Assembly (NCBI GenBank): GCA_951804985.1 | Contig: OX638130.1 | Location: forward strand, 37,038,894 to 37,102,893 | Source of the DNA: Dryomyza anilis | Lineage: Eukaryota; Arthropoda; Insecta; Diptera; Dryomyzidae | Length of the DNA stretch: 64,000 nt | Direction of reading: 5' to 3' | In this document: positions 1 to 11,820 of the stretch, in pieces | How the letters are laid out: each line of letters opens with the position of its first letter | Numbering within the stretch: position 1 is the first letter of the stretch | The notes under the pieces: generated by a model | What the model saw: only the letters and a program-made list of their open reading frames with translations | Told to the model about the DNA's origin: nothing | Databases searched by the model: none | Translations under genes and position numbers: made by a program

Positions 1-1
1 T

Positions 2-768
2 AAGAAAAGTTCTGCTGATATGCATTGAGAAATTACTGCAGAATACGATGTACAGATAACAACGCGAACTGTCAGGAATCGATTAATAGAATCTGGACTA
101 CATGGTAATGTGTCTAGGAGGAAACCATTAGTAAGAGCCAAACAGCGTAACAAGCGAATGCCATTTGCTCGTTATCATTCGGCTTGGACACTACACCATT
201 TGAAATTTATTGTGTGGAGATATGAAACTAAAATTAATCGAATGGGCCCTAATGGTAGACGGTTTGTGCGAAGACCAAAAAATGCTGCTTTTGATCCCAA
301 ATACATTTCCCCCGTAGTCAAACACTTCGTCAGGGGTTGCTTTGATTGGCCCGGTGTCGATCCCATACACCGAATAGAAGGTATTCTTACCAAAGAAAAA
401 TGCATTGAGATATTTGAAGTATAATGCTGCCGTGGGCTGAAGAGAATTGTTCTATTTTATGGAAATTCGAGCAGGATTATGATCCGAAGCACACGACGAA
501 GCTAACTAAAAAATGGTTCAATGACAATGTTATTGATGTTCTGGAGTGGCTCTCATCTAGTCCTGATCTTAATTCAATAGAACATCTTTGGAAAGATGTG
601 GAAGATGCTGTTAGTGGCCAAAATATTACAAATATGGACATACTTCATGCAAAGGTCGAGGAAGCGCGGAAAGCTATCCCTCTGAGAAGGTTTCAATGCT
701 TAATATCAACAATGCAAAAGCGATGCAAGGAGGTATTGCGACAAAAAGGCATTGCAACAAAATATTGA
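2..768 (+). pseudogene. Tc1-like transposase, decayed and cut by the window edge
   Basis: The translated sequence matches the Tc1/mariner family, whose transposase cuts and pastes an element into TA sites. A helix-turn-helix-like segment ending in TVRNRLIESGLHG is read from base 2, with a TGA at 26-28. The catalytic domain follows in two frames, 110-424 and 424-768, which overlap by one base (TAATG), so at least one frameshift is present. The second catalytic Asp (DPKHT) and the final Glu (SPDLNSIEHLW) are kept. At the first catalytic position, expected WSDET, the sequence reads WRYET, so the first Asp is lost. The N-terminus lies left of the window. The element is dead. A candidate right end near 955-985, next to a (TA)n tract, cannot be confirmed without the left TIR. 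Confidence 0.9.
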
Positions 769-980
769 TGAGAAACACATATTGTTGAATAGTTCTTCTA
801 ACATTCTATGAAATGGTCTTAATTACAATTCCACTAAATACTACAATATATGTTTAAAAAAAGGTTAATAAAAATATTAAAAAACAAAAAGAGATCAAAG
901 GTTTCTTTTTTTTTAATAATTAAAATTCTAAAATTTACAATTTAATAAATTTAAACAGTTAAGTGCATCTAAAGGGAGTC

Positions 981-1122
<142 letters not shown>

Positions 1123-1374
1123 TTCAAAGACAGATTTTACTTCTAAAATGGACTTAAAATTGTCTTTTATAAAAAACTGAAATTTCGAGTTTGTTTGAGT
1201 TGATTATTAATCAAAAAGGAATTAATGCATTTTTAAAGTTGAAATATCTATTGATAGATTTATCTTATTATGTGGTAAAAAAAAGATCATCGTTTAAAAA
1301 TTGACAGATATATAAAGATTTTTGTAAATGAGCATTTGACATTTTAAAAATGTATTTGGTGAGTTTTAGATCTA

Positions 1375-1375
<1 letters not shown>

Positions 1376-1417
<42 letters not shown>

Positions 1418-1428
1418 TATATATATAT
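1376..1428. repeat. (TA)n microsatellite, second tract
   Basis: TA dinucleotide run followed by a near copy of the 40-bp block seen after the first tract (TATTCAAAGACATATTTTAC at about 1425). Confidence 0.95.
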
Positions 1429-1479
1429 TCAAAGACATATTTTACTTCTAAAATCGAAATAAATTTGTCTGTGCAACTA

Positions 1480-2207
1480 ATGCTTAGTTTTCACTACGTC
1501 ATTTTCATGTTAAAAAATTTCTCAAATTTGTTGTTTTTCGACATGACAAAGATTTAAAAAAAATGCCAACATTTTGATATTTTGATTTTGTTTGAAATGG
1601 ATAATGAACATTTTATGTTTTTGCTTTGCAATTACAATGTAAAGAAAACAATTATGACACAAAATTACATAAGGAAAACCAGGCATAAGTAATTTCATTT
1701 GGTAACGATTAGTGGAATACATAGGCTATTTATTTTTAAGTTATTTATCTTTTCATTTCCGGCTTAAGACATATTATTTACCAATATTTTTAATTTAAAA
1801 ATTTTAATAAAAACAAATTTGTTGACTAATTATAAAATAACCTGCACATAAATTAGTCAACAAAACTCTTAACATACGAATACATATTTCTACGATCAGA
1901 TGAAATAATTATTTCGTCAACATTCATTTTTTTTTCATGCAGAATATCACCAATGTTTTAATGAGAATTACTTTGCTTGACTTTGACAGACGAATAAAAC
2001 TACATGCGTTCATATAGTGCAGTCTATCACTGCAAAGCGTTGAAATATTTTGAAGTTGAAAAAATAGAGAAATTTTCTATTTGTAAAGCTTTGTAGTCTA
2101 TGACAGCTCACCAAAAAGTCAGAAGCCAATCAAGCAAGCCAGTAAAGCATTGAAGCATCCCCTTAATGCCTATTCTTATACTATGCTGTTAATGCTATCA
2201 ATAAGTT
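1480..2207. other. A/T-rich spacer, no gene seen
   Basis: No supported coding region, RNA gene or repeat boundary was found. The short open frames lack family signatures. It lies 3' of the minus-strand MADF gene and may include its 3' UTR. Confidence 0.5.
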
Positions 2208-3151
2208 TTACAAACTGTTAATATTCTGTCCAACGGGAATTGTAATGCACGGACTATTTCGATAGTGACCAGTCTCAGCTTCGAATAGAATCTGTTGGAT
2301 TTTTAACTTAGCCACTGATCTAGAATACGTGTCTGTTATACTACGCAATTGGAAAGCCACACTTCGGCAGAATAAATCGTATTCATCGTCACTGGAGGTG
2401 CTTTGCGTAGATGGAGCAGACGGTTGACTTACAAATGTTTGAATATTATGTGGTAAATCAACCGTTGACGCAGTAGGGTACTTTGTATCAATTGTACTGG
2501 CTTGAAAATCTGAATGAATAAGTGCATTTGATGTTTGGTTGTCTGTCAAATTGGCTTCAACAATAATATCATTGTTTTGATGATCCATGCTCGAAGTTGT
2601 TTTATATTCAAAGGTAGTCGAGTTAGTATTGCCTATATCTTCCACATGATCAGAATGGTCTTCGCATGGTTCCTCGTCGACCGTCTGGCGATTGGTTATA
2701 TCTGTAATGTAATCCATTCCGCAATGTTTGTATTCATCCACGATGCTATTTTTCAGAGAGCTCTGCAGAAAATTAAATACAGACTTTTGTTAATCTGAAC
2801 ATACAAACTTACAATTCGTTTGTCGCGAGAAAGCGATACATTTTTCAAGAATGCATTTGCTCGATTAAACCAAAAGAGTTTTGGAATATAAGGTTTTCCT
2901 TCTTCTTTATTTTTGGTGAGTAACCTTAATTCTTTCGTGTAAGTTGTTCGAATACTCTTTACTTTAAGCTTTATATCGTTGATAGTCAGTGATGGAAATT
3001 TCAATTCTTCAATGATATGCATGTAGGCCTCATCTCGGGCCAATTTATTTTTGTAGCTTTCTAATGCAGGATTCCACAAACTCTCTTGTCGCTCGTAAGC
3101 CTCAAGAAATTGGATAACTCGTATGTTCCTATTATCACTTTGTTTAGTCAT
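2208..3151 (-). CDS. MADF-BESS-type DNA-binding protein, two exons
   Basis: Exon 1 is 3151-2813 and exon 2 is 2762-2208. They are separated by a 50-bp intron with a canonical donor (ATT|GTAAGT) and acceptor (TTTCTGCAG|AG), phase 0, which gives about 297 residues. Residues about 10-100 look like a MADF (Myb/SANT-like) domain: an N-terminal helix with FLEAYERQESLWNP, then a Trp/Phe-rich end (KLFWFNRANAFL). Residues about 239-275 (DEYDLFCRSVAFQLRSI) resemble a BESS protein-interaction motif. Between them is an acidic, Ser/Thr/Asn-rich linker. Proteins of this kind bind DNA and act as transcription regulators in insects. PIF/Harbinger transposons also encode a Myb/MADF-like partner protein, and a Harbinger remnant lies about 30 kb away, so this could be a host gene or a transposon-derived one. 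The frame is intact. Confidence 0.72.
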
Positions 3152-3284
3152 GATATGCTCAGTAATGTATGTGTAAAAGTAAATATTTTTTATATCTTCT
3201 GTTATTTTCGTTAGTATAATACAACAATAGTAAGGATGGTTTTTCTTTGGGTATCCGAAATAAATATTTCAGCCTAGTGATTGG

Positions 3285-3431
3285 TAAATCGATTTCGATT
3301 ATAAACGAAAATCGAATTTGGGTTTTTAGAATCGATTTTTTCGTAGTCGAAATTTTAGGTTTGAAATCGACTAAGAATCGATTCTTCGTCTCGATTAATC
3401 GATTTTCGTAAATTTTCATATTACAACCCTC
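3285..3431. repeat. Cluster of AATCGATT-type palindromes
   Basis: Several copies of ATCGATT/AATCGAT within 150 bp, ending in ATTACAACCCT. A second such cluster lies at 6860-6955, on the other side of the hAT element. This may be the end of a MITE-like element, but the boundaries are not defined. Confidence 0.45.
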
Positions 3432-3546
3432 AATAACAGGGTTCTTATATTGGATTATGCATGGTTTTCATTGTCATCACATGAATGGAAATTGAAGTAG
3501 GGAAATTGTAATAGTGAGATGTTGCAGTTTGTAAAAATAATGAAAG

Positions 3547-3800
3547 TTATAGTCGGTTTCATCCGACTATAAATACCCTAGACATATGTGATAATGTATG
3601 CGTTACCATTTAAAGTGGTGCAGAAGTCATTGCAAACTTGCAATCTCTGAAGAATTTTCTTTCATTTGATATCGATATGTACAAATGGGTATGTGTACCG
3701 AATTTCGATTTTTTTGTTTGTGTTTTTCGGTTCGCGGGAAAACATTTTCATATAGTTTAGCATAAAATCAATATATATTTGACCAAAAAAGTTCACTTAA
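3547..3800 (+). repeat. Partial mini-me-like repeat, diverged copy
   Basis: Shares with the copy at 14118-14827 the hairpin TATAGTCGG...CCGACTATA, the following AAATACCCTA, the block ATTTGATAYCGATATKTACAA and the string AATATATATTTGACCAAAA. Both termini are missing or too diverged to place. Confidence 0.7.
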
Positions 3801-4321
3801 GACCAAATAAAGTTAAATTCATTTGTGGTTGTGTAAGTTGAGATATTTAAAGAATTTGATTGTTCAGACTAGAGATGGGCAGGTAAGTGAGTTTTGACGC
3901 AATAATGATGTTATGATGTTAGGGATTTTGATAAAATATAACTCAATTTTTAACGGAGATGGAAATATGAAAGATCTTCCAAGTGCTGTTTATATAAAAA
4001 AGTAAAAATGTCCATCCTATTAATATAAATAATCTGTTTGTTCGTTTGTACGTTTGTTCCGCTTCTCCGTCTGAACGGCTGATCCGATTTTCTTTAAATT
4101 TTTACCACAGATGTGGTATGGTCTGGAAGGAATGATAGGCTATATATGGGCGGGATTGGACAAAGAGGCGTGATTTTCAAAACGATATAACACGGCACAT
4201 TCACCAGCTACGAACATGAAACAAAAAACCCAAATACAAAAAAAAAATTAAAAGCAAAAGCACAAAATAAAACAAAAGCAATAACGTTTGTTCCGCTTCT
4301 CCGTCCAAACGGCTGATCCGA

Positions 4322-4770
4322 TAAAATTAACCACACTAAAATTCACCACACTAAAACTTTCCACACTAAAACTCTCCACACTAAAAGTCACCATACTAAA
4401 ATTCACCACACTAAAACTCACCACAATAAAATTCATCACATTAAAATTCATCACACTAAAACTCACCACACTAAAATTCACCACACTAAAACTCACCACA
4501 ATAAAATTCATCACATTAAAATTCATCACACTAAAACTCACCACAATAAAATTCACCACACTAAAACCCTCCACACTATAATTCACCACACTAAAACTCA
4601 CCACACTAAAATTCACCACACTAAAACTCACAACACTACAATTTACCACACCAAAACTCACCACACTAAAACTTACCACACTAAAACTCACCACACCAAA
4701 ACTCACCACACTAAAACTCACCATACTTAAACTCCCCACACCAAAACTCACCACATTAAAACAAACCACA
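4322..4770. repeat. 15-bp minisatellite, unit CACACTAAAACTCAC
   Basis: About 30 tandem units of consensus CACACTAAAACTCAC with scattered substitutions. Because the unit is a multiple of three, long frames stay open on both strands; these are not genes. It is followed to about 4880 by a looser array of TCTACGGGGAAGAAT-like units. Confidence 0.95.
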
Positions 4771-4981
4771 CTAAAACTTCTACTGCGAAAAACTCTACGG
4801 GGAAGAATTCTACGGGAAAGAGTTCTACCGGGAAGATTTCTACTGGGTAAAATCTATGGGGAATCTGAGAAAGAATTGTCTATGAGAAAAGCTGTTTTAG
4901 CGGAGAATTATTTTTGTTTTGTTTACTACATTAAATATATAACGTCAATAAAAAAACGTCCACAGTGAAGCATGGGTCCAT

Positions 4982-5339
4982 GATATAAATAATAAAAATG
5001 TTTTTTATATTAATTAAATCGCTCCATATCTTTGAATTCACAAAATCTTGGCATTAGTCGTGTACGGGTCCAGCTAGTAAAGAATAATTCTCCGTTAAAG
5101 AATTCGTGTAAAATCTTTTGAAAATTGTCTCTGGCAAAGAATCTACTATATATTTGTGAATGTAAGTATGTATGTATGTCTGTATGTTCCGAATAGGCGT
5201 CAAAACGGCTGAACCGAATTGAATAAAACGTTCTACGGGGAAGATATAAATAATAAAAATGTTCTTTATATTAAGAAAATCACTACATATCCCAGCATTC
5301 ACAAAATCTTGGTACGAGTCGTGCACAGGTCCAGCTAGT
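4982..5339. repeat. Direct repeat pair ending in GGTCCAGCTAGT
   Basis: Two about 97-bp copies, 4982-5078 and 5243-5339, both start GATATAAATAATAAAAATG and end GGTCCAGCTAGT. A companion motif, GTTCCGCTTCTCCGTC plus ACGGCTGATCCGAT, occurs near 4058 and 4290, with a looser version near 5190. A CTAGT terminus is typical of Helitron 3' ends, so a small Helitron-like insertion is possible, but no convincing 3' hairpin or 5' end was established. Confidence 0.6.
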
Positions 5340-5911
5340 TATCAATAAATGAATAGTTCGGGGTAGAATTAACTAGGGATAAATTGACTTTGGGAAGAAC
5401 TATTTTTGAAGCGATTTTTTTGGTTACTACATATATAACTCGAATAAAATCGGGACCCCACACGAACCTCTGGAACAAACTTACGTTAATAAACAAAAGG
5501 AAGTCAATACAGAGTTATCATGTATAGTTGAAATTGAACATTCAACTTTTTACGAAAATGGGTATATCGAAAAAAAAATGCGTTCCATGAACGGTCGTAT
5601 GAAACCAAGCAAAACCTATTGACATGACCCCACAAAAATTGACTAGCCCATACTAAGTACGGCCGGTTTTCAGGGGTTAGATAAATTGTTGACTGAAACA
5701 TTGCAACTTATTCTGAGTTGACGAAGGGGTGGGTATATGACGGTTATTAGGGTTTGATTTATTATAGTTCTGAAATGTGGGCAGTCGCCTTCCCGAAGCT
5801 TTCTGAGTTCAAGGGGTAGTCCTACTTGTTCTGTAGTTCAGCAAAAATATGTAAAATCGCAAAAAAATAAAACTGAGATTTTTTTATTTTATGAAATATT
5901 CTACTCACGCA

Positions 5912-5957
5912 CACTCACTCACTCACTCACTCACTCACTCACTCACTCACTCACTCA
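5912..5957. repeat. (ACTC)n microsatellite
   Basis: About 11 tandem ACTC units. Further ACTC-rich and CACGCACACTC segments continue to about 6030 and lead into palindromic TCACGCGTGA repeats at 6048-6098. Confidence 0.95.
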
Positions 5958-6859
5958 TGAAAAAATTGTACTCACGCACACTCACTCACGGTATTTTTTG
6001 GTCTACTCACACTCACTCACAATCACGTGAGCAAAATTATGATTCAATCACAATCACGCGTGATCACGCGTGATTCACGTGAATCACGCTGAATCACGCT
6101 CATATGCCCATCTCTAGTTCAGACCACTAGATATAAAAGCAATCTTAATCAAAATTTTCATTGATTTAGCTCTTCTAGTTTTTTTGTAATTGTAATTGAA
6201 AAAACCATATTTATGAACTATTCTTCATATATACGAATCGCAAAACTGATATAATAAACGCTTTAATAATTCTTATGAATTGCGTTCATTGAGGTATTCA
6301 TATTCATTTTTTGAGGCAAAGCAGCGCAGTCTCTACGTATGTGTAATTCATTCGTTGGTATAAGCGTGACTAAAAATAAAAAAAACAGTCCACAAAAATG
6401 ATTTTTTAATTTTTAAATAGTTTTAAATTTCATAAATTCCATGAATTTTTTTCATAAAAATATTTCATAAATGCGTTCATCAATATTATGATCTTTTTCA
6501 TTACAGTTTTATGAACGATTCATGAATAGGATGAATTTGATGATTATTTGAGTCGTAATGACAAATTCATAACATTGATGAACAATTTCTTTAATAGTAT
6601 GAATATTTTTTTCAGTTTACGTTTAGTTTATTAATTTAATATGAAATATTGTTAATTTTTCATGAAATATTGTTAATTAATTTTTTCGTTTTAAATATTT
6701 TACCTAAACTGCCCTTAACACCTGAAGGGTACATGGTATCGAAAACTATATACCTGATTATGGATCTCATATAAAAACATTGTTATTGTTGTTAAATTAC
6801 TTGTTTTCTTTGACTTGAAAGTATATTAAATAATAAAGTTCTACACTTGAAAATAATCC

Positions 6860-6955
6860 AAAATCGATTTAAAATCGATTTTTAACCTCGATTAATCGAT
6901 TCTGAAAATCGAGTTGCAAATGGTTGATCGAAAAGTCGATAATCGATTTTTAGAT
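6860..6955. repeat. Second ATCGATT palindrome cluster
   Basis: Contains at least six ATCGATT/AATCGAT motifs in under 100 bp, resembling 3285-3431. The stretch 6125-6855 shows only A/T-rich sequence without a supported feature. Confidence 0.45.
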
Positions 6956-7025
6956 TTTACTACTAAACACTATTTCAGCCCAATATGCACGTAACATCCC
7001 TGTCTTACGCACACAGCTTTTCCTT

Positions 7026-7794
7026 CATAGTTACCAGGTCTTTATCCCACAGAAAATACCTTTATCCCACGCCAGATAATAAAAAATACGACTTAAAATA
7101 CCATGGTATTTTTTCAATAAAAAATACCTTTGTTATTAAAAAATACCACAAAAATACCACAGATAAAAAAAATACCCCGAAAAATTCTATAAAATTTAAA
7201 AATTTTTGAAAATATACTCCAAAATAATAAAAATGTGTATTATGGACAATAAAAGACCATTTGTATTTTTAAAATTTTTTTATTTTATAAATTTAAATTT
7301 TATGAATTTAACTTAAGTAATTAGTTGTAATTACACATTGTTTTTAAAAACGATGATATCTTAGGACCATCTTCCAGCGTAGTTTTTGGCAATTTTCTTT
7401 TACGATCAGCCATAACAACATTCAAAATTTACGCGCAACCAATAATCACCAAAATAACTGTTGTCATAAAGTGGCATGTTCGTTTCTTTGTTGTCATAAA
7501 ATGGCATGTTCGTTTTTATATAAACTATTGATGAAACTATATTATGAATATTCGCTTAAGTTTATTAAGATATTATTTTGGTACATAAATTAATTATTTG
7601 TAGACATAATACATAATAATTGAATGTATTTATGATTTATACATAACAAAAACTTATGCTGTTCAAAAATACCACATAAATACCACATGAATTAAAAATA
7701 CCACGTTGAATTTAAAATACCGTGGTATTTTTTTATCCCACGGCAATTAAAAAATACCATAAAAAGTTTTTATCCACACTAACTGGAAACTATG
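7026..7794. mobile_element. MITE-like element rich in AAAATACCAC motifs
   Basis: The termini are CATAGTTACCAG at 7026 and CTGGAAACTATG ending at 7794, an inverted repeat with one mismatch in 12. Subterminal TTTATCCCAC motifs and palindromes AAAATACCATGGTATTTT (about 7098) and AAAATACCGTGGTATTTT (about 7712) lie in mirrored positions. Flanks TTTTCCTT and TTTTTCTT might be a decayed 8-bp duplication. No coding capacity. Confidence 0.6.
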
Positions 7795-7808
7795 TTTTTC
7801 TTACATGT

Positions 7809-9499
7809 ACACTAAGAAAACAAAGATGATTACCAGAAATATTACAGCACTAAATATCAAGTTATTTACAAATTATTTAGATCGTATTTGAGACCAAAGA
7901 CTATAAGACGTGCGACTTCGCAAAAAACATTCAACATAGCAAAATCCTGTTTTTTATGATATTTTTTGTACACGGATTGTGTACATGAGATCTGCCGCAT
8001 CTCTGCTTGCATTGTTGTTGTTTCACAGTGTAAAATTTTCGACAACACAAAACAGCTGTTTGTTAAATGCTGATGCTGAAAATTTTGTGAAATTTGCCAA
8101 AATTTACATATTTTTTGCAACCGAACTACTCAAATGCAGAAGTTTTGAGTTACACGTAATGAGTCTAAAAATTAGCACTATTTTTTTAAAACTATGCCTA
8201 AAATGCATAGTCTAAGGGAAAAGTGAAAAAATAATTAACATTTTCTGAAAAACTTGTAAAATTTACGAGAAAAAAATAGCAATTTGGTGAATAAAACCAG
8301 TGTGTCCCCCCTTTCATTAGTTTAGGGAAAAAGAGACAAAACTTTTGCAAATATTACAATATTAAAATAACTTTATTATATTTTATGTTTATCTTAATAT
8401 TTATATTATAAATCGTTTTTTATAATTAAATTATGTGTATGTTTATATCGCTGTAAATACCAAATATGGAACAATATTGCGCTTAAATATAATAAGGACG
8501 TTAAATAAAATAAACTAAAATTGTGAATTTTTTAACGGCCGGTTGAATACAGTAATCATTTAAAAACAATTGACAAATAAATTTAATTTTTTGTTTTAAT
8601 ATCAATATTGAAATTGTCAGATTAACTAATCGATTTTCATCGCTAACTCATGGTTAAAAATTGTATGCATCCGGGCATTAAGCAATTAACAGTCCGATAA
8701 TCCCTTTCCGTACAGATATTTTAAAATTTTGTTCTATTTGACAATTTCGTACGCTTGTTCAGCCAAATATAGCTCCTCATCATGCCTGACAACGATGTCA
8801 TCCATAATTCGTATAAAAATCGGTTGAAAATTGGACTCACACGATCAATTTTTGAATAAAACTAAATATATATAAACTAAAACGTTGTTTACGTTTGTTT
8901 TGAGTATTTTTATGTTGTCAGAAAATTAATTTGTTATTAAATTTCTGTTTGGCGCAAACATCAAAAACAGTGGTGAATATGTTGAATATAAAGGGGAAAA
9001 ATGTCTAAAATAAGAAAATCTGTGGCATTATAGTCCAAGTTGAATAAAAGTTGTCTAAGTTAAATAAAATGTTGTCCAAATTGCGACTGCGACGCACACT
9101 AACAAAACGATTTTTACATCTACATTGACGGAGTTTCATGTCTCTCTCAAACATCCGTCAAATACCATAAATATCGCTAGTAACCATCTTTCAAAATTAC
9201 GATTATGTATAGCAACCATTAAACATCATACAAATAGGAAGATAGTTGATGAATATTTGGAAAACTACTCCATTAGAATTCGCGGAGTATTGAATTGTAA
9301 GATAATGAATCAATGAATCAAAAATTTTCATTGCTGTTGTGACAAACATCTCGTAACAATCTGCATACATGTCATATTAAAAAAAAATAATAATAGTTTT
9401 GCTGAAACTTTATAGAAACTTATGAATATTTGCTACAAGGCGTAAATTTAAAAGGATAGTTGCAGCAAGACTTTCATAAACATCTTGTTTTCTTAGTGT
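7809..9499. mobile_element. TIR element, copy 1 (long form)
   Basis: Begins ACACTAAGAAAACAAAGATG and ends CATCTTGTTTTCTTAGTGT, an inverted repeat of about 19 bp with one base slip. The first 70 bp and the last about 370 bp match a neighbouring copy at 9826-10640. The middle (about 7890-9120) is absent from that copy, so it is either an insertion here or internal sequence lost there. No gene is recognised in it; the open frames near 7866-8215 have no family signature. Confidence 0.65.
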
Positions 9500-9560
9500 A
9501 TAAGTGAGTCGCAAACATTTTGAATTAGTGTTGAAGTTTCGGTCAGCAGTGTCTTGCTGA

Positions 9561-9725
9561 GGCGCGATTCTGTAACTTATTAACGACAAATATCGATATT
9601 GTTAACTAACAACAATTGTGGCATGCAGAAGTGATCGTCATGAAAAAAGGTAAATTTTAACGATATTTGTCGTTAAAAATAGTTAACGATATCGATTTTT
9701 GTCGGTAATAAGTACAGAATCGCCC
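9561..9725. mobile_element. 165-bp MITE with long inverted termini
   Basis: Left end GGCGCGATTCTGTAACTTA and right end ...AGTACAGAATCGCCC form an imperfect inverted repeat of about 35 bp that includes CGACAAA-ATCG segments. The compact, non-coding, nearly self-complementary structure is typical of a MITE. It lies between the two copies of the ACACTAAG element. The superfamily cannot be assigned. Confidence 0.75.
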
Positions 9726-9825
9726 TACTGGGTTGCGAATGCTTTGATATAAATTACTACCTTCAAATCGTGGTGTTGAGGTTAATATTTGAAAAACCTT
9801 TCATATAAATTTAAGAATCATACCC

Positions 9826-10640
9826 ACACTAGGATAACAAAGATGGTTACCAGAAATATCACAGCCCTAAATATCAAGTTATTTACAAAATATTTAGATC
9901 GGCTTTCAGACAAACATCTTTCACGATAAATATTATGATAAATATTGCTGGCAACCCTATTTCAAATTTACGATTATTTATAGCAACCATTAATTAAACC
10001 TCTTACAAATAGGAAAATAGTTGTGGAATAGTTGGAAAAGATACTCCATTAGAATTCGCGGACTAATTGTTATTGAATTAAAATAAAATGAATGAAATGC
10101 ATTTTTATTTATTCTAAAACAGTATCCTGGTTATACATCGCCATCGTGTTTATAAATCCTTCGAAGGTAAAATTGTACAACGATTTGAGACTTCTTCGCG
10201 GAATAGCCAAGTTTGCCTGCTCTGCTATCATAAAAGTAAACTCTGAAAAGAAATATTTTCCATTACGTCTTGATAATTTCCATCCCAGGAAATTTTATTT
10301 TCACTTTTACCTTTACAATGTAATATTTAAGTTGGCACTTTTTTACACTATTGGATTTACTTAATTGTTGTAGTCAAATGTTAAAATAACTCATGATTTT
10401 TGTTGCAAATGTCCAAGAAATCAGGATGTTTGCTATCAGTCTACTGTAAATATCTCAATTATCATTGCTGTTGTGGCAAACATCTCGTAACTATCTGTAT
10501 ATATGTCATATTTAAAATATATTAATAGTTTTGCTGCAACTTTATTGAAACTTATGGGATGTTTGAATATTTGCTACAAGGCGTAAATTTAAACAGATAG
10601 TTGCAGCAAGACTTTCATAAACATCTTGTTTTCTTGGTGT
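9826..10640. mobile_element. TIR element, copy 2 (short form)
   Basis: Starts ACACTAGGATAACAAAGATG and ends CATCTTGTTTTCTTGGTGT. It shares both ends and the block containing ACTCCATTAGAATTCGCGGA with copy 1. It carries about 370 bp (10085-10450) not present in copy 1. No transposase is seen; a 90-codon open frame at 10092-10364 has no family signature. Confidence 0.65.
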
Positions 10641-11109
10641 AGGGTATAAAAATTGAAAGAAATATTGAATGAAATATTCAAAGACTGAAACGAACGAATC
10701 GTTTGAAATACGTTATACGAATTTTAGACAAATGGGACTAATCATAATCACACAATAATAAAAAGATACTTGAGGGGGATAAAGTTGTTTTTTTTTTACA
10801 TTTTTTGATTGTACTAACTATAACAATAATTTGGTTCCTTCGTAGGATAAAAAACGATAATTTCAACACTGGCGTAATACTTTCGGCTACCAACCACCTG
10901 GTAACACTGCTTAGCCATGTTAAAAATAAGAAACTTTAAACTCAAAGAAACTCTAATTTAAAACACCAATATTGGTGCCATTCATTTACAGAATATATTT
11001 ATATATTTTATATTTATCTACTCCTATTTTCATTTCATATAATAACAAAAAAAATTTCGATTCAATAAGAATAGGAAAATTAAACATTTATATATTTGAA
11101 AAATATTTC
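10641..11109. other. A/T-rich spacer, no gene seen
   Basis: No coding region, RNA or defined repeat boundary could be supported. Confidence 0.5.
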
Positions 11110-11820
11110 ATTTATTATTATGTGCGTGAAGTTATCCATAAAGAGATATCCATAAATGTTAAAATTAAACATATGTGGAAATTATGTTAATATTGCCAGA
11201 AATGAATTTATTCACTTTTTTATGGTTCAAACTTAAAAAAATGTAATTTTTATTATGAAATTATTAATAAAATATTATAATCAATTTAAATGTTTTCTTT
11301 ACGTTTTTAACAAATATAAGTCAATTTAATAATAGCCATTACACTAATGTTAATACTGGTGTACCATGTCCCCTACTATGTGGGTACATTAATGTGATAC
11401 CTCTTTGGAATCCTTAGGACACCAGCTAACCCCCAGTATAGGTGAGTATTCTGAGAAAGTTGCCAGTAACCCACAATATGATCCTAAAAGTTATCCATAA
11501 ATGTGAATACATGGAAATAACAACTTTTTAAAGTTATTGTAACATCTTCCCTACTATGTGAGCACATAAGTGTGATATACTGTTGAAATCCTTGGATCAC
11601 CATCTATCACCTGGTCACCAGGTCATTACTCTGAGAAAGTAGCATGAGATTCACATTTTGTATCAACAATTTTGATAAATATGCACCTAACCTCACTTTT
11701 TAAAAATTGCTGTACCATGTTCCCTACTATGTGAGTGCATAAGTGTAATACCTTTTGGAATCCTTAGGACACTACCTAACACCCAGTATAGGTGAACATA
11801 ATTGTTTTTAAATTGATTAA
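11110..11820. repeat. Dispersed repeat with three related about 180-bp units
   Basis: The block CCCTACTATGTGAGTRCATAAGTGTRATA plus GGAATCCTTRGGACAC recurs at about 11367, 11548 and 11729 with other shared flanks, giving an imperfect tandem array. The part 11118-11460 also occurs, inverted, at 27112-27478 with high similarity. No coding capacity. 11820-12555 is A/T-rich with no supported feature. Confidence 0.8.

Larger units (their letters stand above)
3870..6116. mobile_element. Non-autonomous hAT-type element with perfect 8-bp target duplication
   Basis: The termini are TAGAGATGGGCA at 3870 and TGCCCATCTCTA ending at 6116, a perfect 12-bp inverted repeat of the form usual for hAT transposons. 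The flanks are identical 8-bp duplications, GTTCAGAC (3862-3869 and 6117-6124), which is the hAT target-site length. No transposase is encoded in the 2247 bp. The interior holds a 15-bp minisatellite, a pair of about 97-bp repeats ending in CAGCTAGT, an (ACTC)n run and a TCACGCGTGA palindrome cluster. It was presumably moved by a hAT transposase supplied in trans. Confidence 0.88.

Noticed and set aside
4248..4769. Long open frames over the 15-bp array on both strands
   Set aside because: The unit is a multiple of three, which keeps frames open; composition is simple repeat and no domain is present.
4322..4770. CRISPR-like array
   Set aside because: Contiguous short units without unique spacers, in an insect genome; an ordinary minisatellite.
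4011..5339. Complete small Helitron ending CAGCTAGT
   Set aside because: The CTAGT end is suggestive, but no convincing 3' hairpin, 5' TC end or A|T target could be shown; left as a repeat pair.
7866..8215. Two overlapping open frames of about 80 codons
   Set aside because: Opposite strands over the same DNA inside a TIR element, no family signature.
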